From Hoylesella enoeca JCM 12259 (lineage in GTDB: Bacteria > Bacteroidota > Bacteroidia > Bacteroidales > Bacteroidaceae), in assembly GCF_000613405.1 (NCBI RefSeq), contig NZ_BAIX01000007.1, positions 1 through 64,000 of the forward strand: a stretch of 64,000 nucleotides of DNA, written 5' to 3'. How positions within the stretch are numbered: position 1 is the first letter of the stretch; every line of letters begins with the position of its first letter. Under the pieces are notes generated by a model that was not told where the DNA came from, searched no databases, and saw nothing but the letters and a program-made list of their open reading frames with translations. A program made the position numbers and the translations under genes. Below, piece by piece: positions 54,322-63,016 of this stretch.

Positions 54322-55326
54322 ATGAAAAATCCCAAAAGAAACATAGCCATCGTGTGCGGTGGAGATTCTTCCGAGCATGACGTCTCAATGCGTTCGGCTC
54401 AAGGTTTGTACTCTTTCTTTGATAAAGAGCGCTATAATGTCTACATTGTCGACGTGAAAGGACTCGATTGGAACGTGCATTTTGAAGACGGAACCACGGC
54501 TCCCATTGATAAAAACGACTTTTCTTTTCTGGTGAATGGCAAGCTCGTAGTGTTCGATTATGCGTATATTACGATTCACGGAACGCCCGGTGAGAACGGA
54601 ATAATGCAAGGTTACTTCGAGCTTCTGCATATTCCGTACAGCACAAGTGGCGTTTTGGTCGAGGCAATGACGTTTGATAAATTCGTGCTTAACAATTATC
54701 TGCGCGGCTTCGGTGTGAATGTGGCCGACAGTTTGCTGCTTCGTCGCGGTGAAGAAGATAAGTATTCCGAGGCTGAAATAGCGTCGCGCATTGGGTGGCC
54801 GTGCTTTGTCAAGCCTGCGGCCGACGGTTCGAGCTTCGGTATTTCAAAGGTAAAGAACGCCGATCAGTTAGCTCCTGCCTTGCGCGTTGCATTTATGGAG
54901 AGCGACGAAGTGATGATAGAACGTTACCTGAAAGGTACGGAAATCTCTGTCGGTTGCTACAAAACGAAAAACAAGTCGGTCGTATTTCCCGCCACGGAAG
55001 TCGTTACCAACAACGAGTTTTTTGATTACGACGCCAAGTATAACGGGCAAGTCGAAGAGATAACACCTGCTCGTCTCAATCCCGAAACGGCCGAACGGGT
55101 GGCCGAAGAGACGTCGAAGATCTATGACATATTGCATTGCAACGGCATCATTCGCATCGATTACATCATTTCCCAAGATCAAAACGGTCGCGATGTCATC
55201 AATATGCTCGAGATCAATAGTACTCCGGGAATGACCGCCACGAGCTTTATTCCGCAGCAAGTGAAAGCTGCTGGCTTAGACATTAAGGATGTCTTGACCG
55301 ATATTATTGAAAATCAGATGTCGTGA
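54322..55326 (+). CDS. ddl: D-alanine--D-alanine ligase
   Basis: A 334-residue ATP-grasp enzyme that joins two D-Ala for the peptidoglycan stem peptide. It has VCGGDSSEHDVSMRSA, HGTPGENG, FVKPAADGSSFGISKV and EINSTPGMTATSFIP. Length and motifs are normal. It starts 13 bp after the RluD-type gene and belongs with it and the PASTA protein. A 22-bp array begins right after its stop codon. Confidence 0.97.
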   Translation: MKNPKRNIAIVCGGDSSEHDVSMRSAQGLYSFFDKERYNVYIVDVKGLDWNVHFEDGTTAPIDKNDFSFLVNGKLVVFDYAYITIHGTPGENGIMQGYFELLHIPYSTSGVLVEAMTFDKFVLNNYLRGFGVNVADSLLLRRGEEDKYSEAEIASRIGWPCFVKPAADGSSFGISKVKNADQLAPALRVAFMESDEVMIERYLKGTEISVGCYKTKNKSVVFPATEVVTNNEFFDYDAKYNGQVEEITPARLNPETAERVAEETSKIYDILHCNGIIRIDYIISQDQNGRDVINMLEINSTPGMTATSFIPQQVKAAGLDIKDVLTDIIENQMS

Positions 55327-55327
55327 A

Positions 55328-55459
55328 AAGACGTTAGTCGAGTTGCATTTAACCGTTAAACGCAACCTGACTAACGGTTAAACGTAATCCAACTAACGGT
55401 TAAATGCAATCCAACTAATGATTAAACGCACACGATTTAACGTCTAAACGCACAATTCC
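55328..55459. repeat. 22-bp phased repeat array 11 (six units)
   Basis: Units start at 55328 (AAGACGTTAG), 55350 (TAACCGTTAA), 55372 (TAACGGTTAA), 55394 (TAACGGTTAA), 55416 (TAATGATTAA) and 55438 (TAACGTCTAA). It fills the ddl to acyltransferase gap. Confidence 0.92.
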
Positions 55460-55478
55460 CAAAAATCAACAAGAATCT

Positions 55479-56627
55479 ATGTCCACGCTATCTGAATTCG
55501 ATCCGATACGTCCTTTCGAGCCCGAAGAGCTGCCCGAAGTGTTTGAAAGACTGCTGAATAACGAGCAGTTTCGCAAAGTTATCGCTTTCATTATGCCCGA
55601 AATGTCTTTCGATGTGTTTGCAACAAGGATGCGGGAATGTAAGACCGGCTTGGAGTTTCAGCACACTTTCTGTTACGGTTTTCTTGAAAAGCTCCTGTCA
55701 AAAGCCAGCAAAAGCTGCGATATCGATATCTCGGCGATTAGTAATCAGGGCCGATTTACCTTTATAAGTAACCACCGTGACATCGTGCTCGACTCTGCTT
55801 TCCTCGACAAATTACTCATAGATGCGGGCTTCACGACGACCTGTGAGATAGCCATCGGCGACAACCTGCTGTCGCTTCCGTGGATAAAAGACCTCGTGAG
55901 AGTCAACAAATCGTTTATTGTCGAGCGCAATCTGCCGATACGACAGATGCTGGCGGCCAGCCGAAGACTGTCCGAATATATGCACTATGCAGTGAATGTG
56001 AAGCACGAAAACGTGTGGATTGCACAGCGCGAAGGCCGTGCTAAGGACTCGGATGACCGTACACAGGAGGCCGTTCTTAAAATGATGGCGATGGGAGGAA
56101 CTGGTTCTGCGGTCGAGCGACTCATCCAATTGCATATCGTTCCGCTGACAATTTCGTATGAATTCGACCCCTGCGACTATCTCAAAGCACAGGAGTTTCA
56201 GCTCAAACGCGATGTGCAGGGATGGAAGAAGAGTCCGCAAGACGACCTTGTCAGTATGCAAACGGGTATTTTCGGATACAAAGGGCGTATCCATTATCAA
56301 TGTGCACCGTGTCTCGACAACTATCTCACGCAACTCGATCCGGCGCTGCCGAAGACCGAACTGTATGCTTCTGTCGCTGCGTTTATCGACCGACAGATTC
56401 ACCGAAACTATCGACTCTACCCCTGCAATTATGTTGCACTCGATCTGCTTCGGGGGGCGACGGCCTACCGTTCGGCGTATACGGATGTCGACCAAACCGC
56501 TTTTGAACAATACATCAGTGGTCAGTTGGCCAAGATTGAGCTTGAAAACAAAGACGAATCCTATCTGCGTGAACGCCTGTTGACAATGTATGCCAATCCC
56601 GCCATCAATTATCTTGCCGCCCAATAA
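55479..56627 (+). CDS. Phospholipid acyltransferase (PlsC/PlsB-like)
   Basis: A 382-residue protein. It has a PlsC-type site near residue 97 (FISNHRDIVLDSAFL), FIVERNLPIRQ, and the second block WIAQREGRAKDSDDRTQ, followed by MMAMGGTG. It is longer than ordinary PlsC and contains no obvious membrane segment. It may make phosphatidic acid, or acylate another lipid. This type is common in Bacteroidota, annotated as 1-acylglycerol-3-phosphate acyltransferase. It starts after the 22-bp array and ends 3 bp before the NigD-like gene. Confidence 0.82.
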   Translation: MSTLSEFDPIRPFEPEELPEVFERLLNNEQFRKVIAFIMPEMSFDVFATRMRECKTGLEFQHTFCYGFLEKLLSKASKSCDIDISAISNQGRFTFISNHRDIVLDSAFLDKLLIDAGFTTTCEIAIGDNLLSLPWIKDLVRVNKSFIVERNLPIRQMLAASRRLSEYMHYAVNVKHENVWIAQREGRAKDSDDRTQEAVLKMMAMGGTGSAVERLIQLHIVPLTISYEFDPCDYLKAQEFQLKRDVQGWKKSPQDDLVSMQTGIFGYKGRIHYQCAPCLDNYLTQLDPALPKTELYASVAAFIDRQIHRNYRLYPCNYVALDLLRGATAYRSAYTDVDQTAFEQYISGQLAKIELENKDESYLRERLLTMYANPAINYLAAQ

Positions 56628-56630
56628 CCT

Positions 56631-57293
56631 ATGAAGAAATTCCTTGCAGTAGTCGGTCTGCTTGTCATCGTGATGAGTTGCCGACGTGAAAACTACCGGA
56701 CAGGCGACGGAAAATATTCTTATCTGCGTGCCGATTTTGCCGAGTTGCACACCACTTCGCCCCGAGTGGTCGATTATCTTATCACCGACGACGGTGATTC
56801 CGTTACTTTTTCGCCGCGCATTACGGTTGATTGGGCCGTACGGGGCGATTCCGTTTATCGTGTGTTAGCCTATTACAACCTTAGCGAAGAGGGACCGGAA
56901 GCGGTGCGAATGAAGCAAATTCCTGTGATGAAATGGCGTAAAATGGCCGAGGGTGAGACGCGGTTCACCGATCCGCTCATCTTTGAGAGTGCGTGGATCA
57001 GTCGCAACCGGAAGTATCTCAATATCGGTTTCGCTGTTAAAACAGGTAAGACTGACACCTCCGATGCTCGTCAGACGCTCGGCGTTTCGTGTGATTCCGT
57101 CAAGCAATCGGCCAACAACGTGTCGCACATTTACCTCACCTTGTTGCATCATCAGAACGGAGTGCCTCAATATTACAGTGTCCGTGGCCATCTCAGCGTG
57201 TCGCTGCGAGATGTTGCCAAGGGGTCAGTCATTCATCTCACCGTCTATACTTACAAAGGAATGATTCATTTAACCAAAACCTTAGCGCCCTAA
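56631..57293 (+). CDS. NigD-like lipoprotein
   Basis: A 220-residue lipoprotein (lipobox IVMSC near residue 17). It has a beta-rich body with YSYLRADFAELH, DSVTFSPRITVDWAVRGDSVYRVL and, in the second half, NRKYLNIGFAVKTG and IYLTLLHHQNGVPQYYS. This pattern matches NigD-like proteins of Bacteroidota, whose function is not known. It is translated with the acyltransferase gene. Confidence 0.85.
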   Translation: MKKFLAVVGLLVIVMSCRRENYRTGDGKYSYLRADFAELHTTSPRVVDYLITDDGDSVTFSPRITVDWAVRGDSVYRVLAYYNLSEEGPEAVRMKQIPVMKWRKMAEGETRFTDPLIFESAWISRNRKYLNIGFAVKTGKTDTSDARQTLGVSCDSVKQSANNVSHIYLTLLHHQNGVPQYYSVRGHLSVSLRDVAKGSVIHLTVYTYKGMIHLTKTLAP

Positions 57294-57380
57294 GTTAAGG
57301 AATTGGGAGGCTGTTGCCAATTAAGAATTGAGAAAGGATCATTCTTTGCTTAGGTCTTGAACAAAAGCACCTAAAAGCCA

Positions 57381-57571
57381 ACTTCAAATAGATTCTATCT
57401 ACTGTGAGCTGGCAGACATTTACAAACTGTATCTCGGTTAACCGTTAATCGCACGCTAATTAAACGTTGATTGCACTACGATTGATGCTTATTTGGAGGT
57501 TAACTAACGATTCGTTGTTGTGCTGTTTATAAATGCCTGCCAGATCACAGTAGATAGAACCTATTTGAAGT
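57381..57571. repeat. Inverted-repeat element with 22-bp array 12 in its loop
   Basis: Arms 57381-57429 and 57523-57571 are inverted copies, 44 of 49 matching. They contain TTCTATCTACTGTGA in one and its complement TCACAGTAGATAGAA in the other. Array units start at 57439 (TAACCGTTAA), 57461 (TAAACGTTGA), 57483 (TGATGCTTAT) and 57505 (TAACGATTCG). The rest of the 57294-57783 gap is AATTGAGAATTGA-type spacer and a promoter. Confidence 0.85.
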
Positions 57572-57685
57572 AAGTCTCGCTGTTTTAATATCCGAAACTC
57601 AATCGATGAATAAACAATTCTCAATGATCAATTCTCAATTATAAATTTTGCAGCGGAAGAATAGTCAAATATGGGGAAATTTGTG

Positions 57686-57693
57686 TAACTTTG
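57686..57693 (+). promoter_or_regulatory. -7 box of the dcw cluster
   Basis: TAACTTTG. It covers the possible TTG start at 57691, so rsmH must begin further down, at the ATG 57784. No clear -33 TTTG. Confidence 0.6.
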
Positions 57694-57783
57694 AACCGAA
57701 AAAACAGTCGGATCAGCCGAGGCAAACTGCCTTTGCAACTGACGGATAACGGACAACAACGGCGGGAAACGGGATTTAACGAT

Positions 57784-58698
57784 ATGATCAAAACGGCAGA
57801 AGCCTATCACATTCCGGTGCTCTTAGAGGCGAGTATCGATGGACTGAACCTCCGAAAAGGCGGCGTTTACGTAGACGCTACATTCGGTGGGGGAGGCCAT
57901 TCGCGTGAGATTCTTGCCCGATTGGATTCCACCGGCCGGCTCTTCGGTTTCGATCAGGATGCCGATGCTGCACAGAACACGATGGAAGACGAGCGTTTTA
58001 CGTTCGTGAGAACCAACTTTCGTTACCTCAAAAACTGGATGCGGTATTACGAAACGGTGCAAATCGACGGTCTGTTGGCCGATCTCGGTGTGTCATCGCA
58101 CCACTTCGACAATGAGCAGCGCGGCTTTTCGTTTCGTTTCGATGCCCCATTGGATATGCGGATGAACGCAAATGGGCCGACAACTGCGGCTGATATCGTG
58201 AATCGATATGATGAAGCGGCATTGGCAGACGTATTTTATCTCTACGGTGAAATGCGCAATTCGCGTCCCATTGCAGCAGCTTTGGTCAAGGCGCGAACGC
58301 TGAAGCCGATTACTACTACACGCGATTTCATTGCCGCTGTTGAGCCTTTCTTCAAGCGTGAACGCGAAAAAAAGGAGATGGCTAAACTCTTTCAGGCTCT
58401 CCGAATAGAAGTGAACAGCGAGATGGAAGCACTGAAAGAGATGCTGGCAGCGGCTATCGAGATGCTGAAACCGGGCGGCCGGCTTGCCGTTATTACCTAT
58501 CACTCGCTCGAAGACCGCATTGTTAAGAACATCATCAAGACCGGTAATGCCGCCGGAAAGGTTGAACAAGACTTCTACGGACGCACAGAAACACCCCTGA
58601 AAGCGGTCAATGCCAAAGTGATTGTGCCTGACACGGAAGAGCAACAGCGCAATCCGCGTAGCCGAAGTGCCAAATTGAGAATTGCAGAAAAGAAATGA
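57784..58698 (+). CDS. rsmH: 16S rRNA m4C1402 methyltransferase RsmH
   Basis: A 304-residue SAM-dependent enzyme from the ATG at 57784 (MIKTAEAYHIPVLLEASIDG). It has VDATFGGGGHSREIL, LLADLGVSSHHFDN, RGFSFRFDAPLDMRM and the C-terminal VITYHSLEDRIVKN. RsmH methylates C1402 of 16S rRNA. It is the first gene of the division and cell-wall cluster here; mraZ, which usually precedes it, is not seen. It overlaps ftsL by four bases. Confidence 0.97.
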   Translation: MIKTAEAYHIPVLLEASIDGLNLRKGGVYVDATFGGGGHSREILARLDSTGRLFGFDQDADAAQNTMEDERFTFVRTNFRYLKNWMRYYETVQIDGLLADLGVSSHHFDNEQRGFSFRFDAPLDMRMNANGPTTAADIVNRYDEAALADVFYLYGEMRNSRPIAAALVKARTLKPITTTRDFIAAVEPFFKREREKKEMAKLFQALRIEVNSEMEALKEMLAAAIEMLKPGGRLAVITYHSLEDRIVKNIIKTGNAAGKVEQDFYGRTETPLKAVNAKVIVPDTEEQQRNPRSRSAKLRIAEKK

Positions 58699-59198
58699 AC
58701 AAGGATGAAAAAACAATAATCGATGTTGCCGCGGACACCGAGAAAGCCGATCCGCAACAGTCCAACTCCACACCGGAAACGGTGACCGGCACTATATCTG
58801 CGCCCGAAGAGGAATTGCAAACGCTGACGGAAGTCATCAAAGAGCAGGCTACTGAGGACGAGTCTCCACTGTCGGCCAACTTTACTTTGCGTAAGATCTT
58901 GGGTGGAGACATTCTCAACACGAGTACCATTCGGCATCAGATCTGGCTCTTTTTGCTCATTGCTTTCATTCTGCTTATATATATTTCCAATCGATACAGC
59001 TGTCAGCAAGACCTTATCGAGATAGATAAACTGAAACGAGAATTGCAGGATGCACGTTACAAAGCACTGTCTACGAGCAGCCAAATCACGGAAAAGAGCC
59101 GCGAAAGCAACGTTCTCAATATGCTGAAAGATAACAAAGACAGTGTGTTGCATATAGCCAATCAGCCGCCGTTCATCATTAACGTGCCCGAGGAATGA
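58695..59198 (+). CDS. FtsL-like cell division protein
   Basis: A 167-residue protein with an acidic cytoplasmic part (about 85 residues), one membrane segment (IWLFLLIAFILLIYIS near 83-98) and a short periplasmic coiled coil (IDKLKRELQDARYKALSTSS). The topology and place between rsmH and ftsI make it the FtsL-type protein of the division complex. The long acidic N-terminus is usual in Bacteroidota. It overlaps both neighbours by four bases (ATGA), so translation is coupled. Confidence 0.88.
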   Translation: MNKDEKTIIDVAADTEKADPQQSNSTPETVTGTISAPEEELQTLTEVIKEQATEDESPLSANFTLRKILGGDILNTSTIRHQIWLFLLIAFILLIYISNRYSCQQDLIEIDKLKRELQDARYKALSTSSQITEKSRESNVLNMLKDNKDSVLHIANQPPFIINVPEE

Positions 59199-61356
59199 GC
59201 AAATTCGATTATAAAAAGATAATGCCTCGTTACAGCTTCATCGCCATTTTGATGACGCTGATGGCTGTAGCTGTCGTCGCGAAAACGCTTTATCTGATGA
59301 CCGCTAAACGCGACTATTGGATGAAAGTGGCTGATCGGGTGAAGAAAGACAGCGTTAGCGTGAAGCCGTTGCGCGGTAACATACTGAGCTGCGACGGGCA
59401 GTTGATGGCCAGTTCGTTACCTGAATTCAAGCTGTATATGGACTTTCAGGCTCTTCACGATTCACATACCGACTCGTTGTGGAATGTGAAAGAGGATTCG
59501 ATATGCCGCTGTTTGAGTCAGATTTTTCCTGAACAAACAGCCTCGGAGTTTAAAAGACAGTTCGCGGAAGGGCGCAAAAAGATGAGCCGACACTGGCCTA
59601 TCTGGAAGCGACGGGTTGATTATAACATCTATTCCGAGGTGAAACTGCTGCCCGTTTTCCGTCTGTCGCAGAATAAAAGCGGCTTTCATACGGAAGAGTT
59701 CAATGCCCGCCAGCGTCCGTATGGCTCTTTGGCAGGTCGCACGGTGGGCGATATGTTTGGTGCGAAAGATACTGCCCGCTTCGGATTGGAGCTTTCTTAC
59801 GACTCTATTTTACGTGGAAAGAACGGCATAATCCATCGTCGTAAGGTGCTCAATAAGTTCCTCGACATTATGGATACACCGCCTATTGACGGTGCAGATA
59901 TCGTCACTACGATCGACGTCGGTATTCAAGACTTGGCCGAAAGGGCCGTACTCGACGAACTGAAAGAAATCAACGGCAACGTGGGTGTAGCCATTGTGAT
60001 GGAAGTTCGCACCGGAGATATCAAGGCAATCGTGAATATGGAGAAGTGTGTAGACGGCAAATACCGTGAGGTTAAGAATCACGCGGTGAGCGATTTGCTT
60101 GAACCTGGCTCTGTTTTCAAGACTGCTTCCATTATGGTAGCACTCGACGACGGTATGGTCGACACTACTTACCGGGTAGAAACGGGTGGAGGCATGTGGC
60201 CGATGTACGGCAGAGAGATGAAAGATCACAATTGGCGGCGGGGCGGCTACGGGTTGTTGACACTGCCGCAAACATTGCTTTACAGCTCGAATATCGGTGT
60301 GAGCCGCATCATTGACAATTATTACCACAGCGATCCGGCCCGATTTGTCCGCGGAATCTATCGTGTCGGTTTGGCGGCCGACCTGCAAATACCGCTCCTT
60401 GGGTCGTCGCCTGCGAAGATACGAATGCCGAAAAAGAACGCCAGAGGGCAGTGGTTGAATTGGAGCGACACTGCTTTGCCGTGGATGAGTATAGGCTATG
60501 AGACGCAGGTTCCGCCTATTTCGACGCTGACTTTCTATAATGCAATAGCCAATAACGGACGAATGATGCGTCCGCGGTTTGTGAAAGAGGTTGTGAAAAA
60601 CGGTCAGGTGCTGATGGATTTTCCACCGGAAGCCGTGAAGGGACACGAACAAATCTGCAAGACTAAGACTTTGAAAGAGATTCAAACGATATTAGAGCAC
60701 GTCGTAAGTCAAGGTCTTGGCAAGAAGGCCGGCTCTTCTTCGTTCAAGGTTGCGGGTAAAACGGGAACGGCACAGATGTCTAAGGCGCCGCAGGTTATAA
60801 GTCGGGAACCACCGATTATCTGTTAAGCTTTGCCGGATATTTCCCTGCTGATGCACCGCGTTACAGTTGTATCGTGTGCATTCAGAAGTCGGGACTGCCC
60901 GCTTCGGGCGGAGGGATGAGCGGAGTTGTGTTCCACCACATCGCCGAAGGTATTATGGCGCAAGACATCAAGCTGGATATCAAAGACGCACGAGACTCTG
61001 CTTCTATCCTCGTTCCTGATGTGAAGGCCGGTAATATACTGTCGGCTGACTATGTGTTGACGCATCTCGGCATCAAAACCAATGCCGATTGGAGTGGCAG
61101 TTACGCCGACGGTAATCCCATTTGGGGCACAGCCACACGGCAAGGGAACACTATGGTGGTGCTGAAACGTGAGAAAATGTACGGTCGGAGTCGTGTTCCC
61201 GACGTCGTGGGAATGGGTGCTCGCGATGCCGTTTACCTCATGGAGAGCCGCAGCATGCGTGTTTGGCTACACGGTCGCGGAAGCGTTGTAGAACAATCAG
61301 TGGCTCCCGGTAGCGAAGTAAATAAACGGGAAATATGTCACCTAAAATTAAACTGA
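59195..61356 (+). pseudogene. ftsI: Septal penicillin-binding protein (FtsI/PBP2-like), frameshifted
   Basis: The frame opens at 59195 (one membrane segment near residues 12-32) and carries the transpeptidase motifs S306-V-F-K (EPGSVFKTA), S364-S-N (YSSNIGV) and K522-T-G-T. It then breaks after AQMSK. One G is missing at 60784-60785: AAGG-CGCC should be AAGGGCGCC. The right frame goes on as GAAGYKSGTTDYLLSFAGYF and continues to 61356 with a C-terminal PASTA-like domain (RVPDVVGMGARDAVYLMESR). FtsI cross-links septal peptidoglycan and is essential, so a sequencing error is the likely cause. Length when repaired is about 720 residues. Confidence 0.9.
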
Positions 61357-61363
61357 AAACAAC

Positions 61364-61451
61364 GAAGTGTTAATCGCATTGCAACTCACAGTTAGTTGCA
61401 TCCCAAAAGCTACTTAAACGCAAGACAAGTAATAGTAAAACGCGATATGAA
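61364..61451. repeat. 22-bp phased repeat array 13
   Basis: Units start at 61364 (GAAGTGTTAA), 61386 (TCACAGTTAG), 61408 (AGCTACTTAA) and 61430 (TAATAGTAAA). It fills the ftsI to murE gap and reaches the murE start codon. Confidence 0.75.
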
Positions 61452-62899
61452 ATTAAATGAATTGCTCAAACATGTCAAACCACTTGACATCCTGGGAGAT
61501 ACAGAGGTGGAGATCACGGGCGTAAACATCGATTCCCGACGCATTGAGAAAGGACATCTATTTGTGGCTATGAAGGGTACGCAGGTGGATGGACATCAGT
61601 TTATTTCGAAAGCTATCGAGCAGGGAGCAGTGGCCGTTTTGTGCGAGGATATGCCGAATCGTTGGCCACAGGGGTTACTTTTGTGCAGGTGGAATCCACA
61701 GAAGATGCAGCAGGTAAAGTCGCTACGCTCTTTTATGGAGATCCGTCTCGCAAACTGAAATTAGTAGGTGTGACCGGCACCAATGGCAAAACGACGGTCG
61801 CTACCTTATTATATAATATGTTCAGAGCGATGGGATACAAGTGCGGTCTACTCTCTACAGTGTGCAATTATATAGAAGACGAAGCCATTGCAGCCGATCA
61901 TACCACACCCGATCCTATCGAATTAAACCAGCTGTTGCATCGAATGGTCGAGGCAGGATGCGAGTATGCCTTTATGGAATGCTCTTCGCACGCCATTGCT
62001 CAACGGCGGATCAGCGGCCTTTCATTTGTCGGCGGCATTTTTACAAACCTTACTCGCGACCATTTAGACTATCACAAGACCTTCGAAAACTATCGCAATG
62101 CCAAGAAATCATTCTTCGATGGGCTACCAAAGACCGCTTTTGCCATCACGAATGCTGATGACAAAAACGGTATGATTATGGTTCAGAACACCAAGGCGAC
62201 TGTAAAGACTTATTCAACACGCGTTGCCGCCGACTTCAAAGGTAAACTATTGGAATGCCACTTTGAAGGAATGTACCTCGAAATAGATGGTCGTGAGGTG
62301 GGAGTTCAATTCATCGGCAAGTTCAATGTTAGCAATTTACTGGCCGTTTACGGTGCAGCCGTGATGCTGGGAAAGCGCCCCGAGGATGTACTTGTGGTTC
62401 TCAGCACCCTGCATAGCGTGCGAGGCGTCTCGAACCGATACATTGCGCGGCCGGTTACACTGCAATCGTCGACTATGCACACACTCCAGATGCCTTAGCT
62501 AACGTGCTCAATGCCATTCACGAGGTGTTAGATGGTAAGGGAAAAGTAATCACCGTATGTGGTGCCGGCGGCAATCGAGACAAAGGTAAACGCCCGTTGA
62601 TGGCGCAAGAAGCCGTACGCCAAAGCGACAAAGTGATTATTACGAGCGACAATCCGCGCTTTGAGAATCCGCAAGATATTATCAATGATATGCTCGAAGG
62701 CCTCAATTCGCGACAGCGGGAGAAGGTTCTCAGCATCGTAGATAGGCGTGAAGCGATCCGCACTGCGTGTATGTTGGCCCACAAAGGCGATGTTGTTCTC
62801 ATTGCCGGTAAGGGTCACGAAGACTATCAGGAAATACAAGGTGTGAAGCATCACTTCGATGATCGGGAAGTGGTAGAGCAATTGGCGGTTAATCAGTGA
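61447..62899 (+). pseudogene. murE: UDP-MurNAc-tripeptide synthetase (MurE), with two frameshifts
   Basis: The frame opens at 61447 (MKLNELLKHVKPLDILGDTE) and holds the N-terminal domain ([19 protein letters not shown]). It breaks at 61656, where CCG-AATCG should be CCGGAATCG. A second frame then carries the ATP site [15 protein letters not shown] and the [11 protein letters not shown] and [12 protein letters not shown] motifs. It breaks at 62424-62426, where CGAGG-CGTC should be CGAGGGCGTC, and a third frame ([20 protein letters not shown]) runs to 62899 with [14 protein letters not shown] and the meso-diaminopimelate-type DNPRFENP motif. The repaired length is about 485 residues. The substrate motif suggests diaminopimelate as third residue. 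Confidence 0.9.
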
Positions 62900-63016
62900 T
62901 AGTTAATAGTTGAATCGCCCATTGTTTCCTCGGCACACAACAAGTCCGGATTATGAAACAAAGTTTGGCGTTAAGCCAATTATGTATTATAAATTTATGA
63001 ATTAAACAGGTGTATT

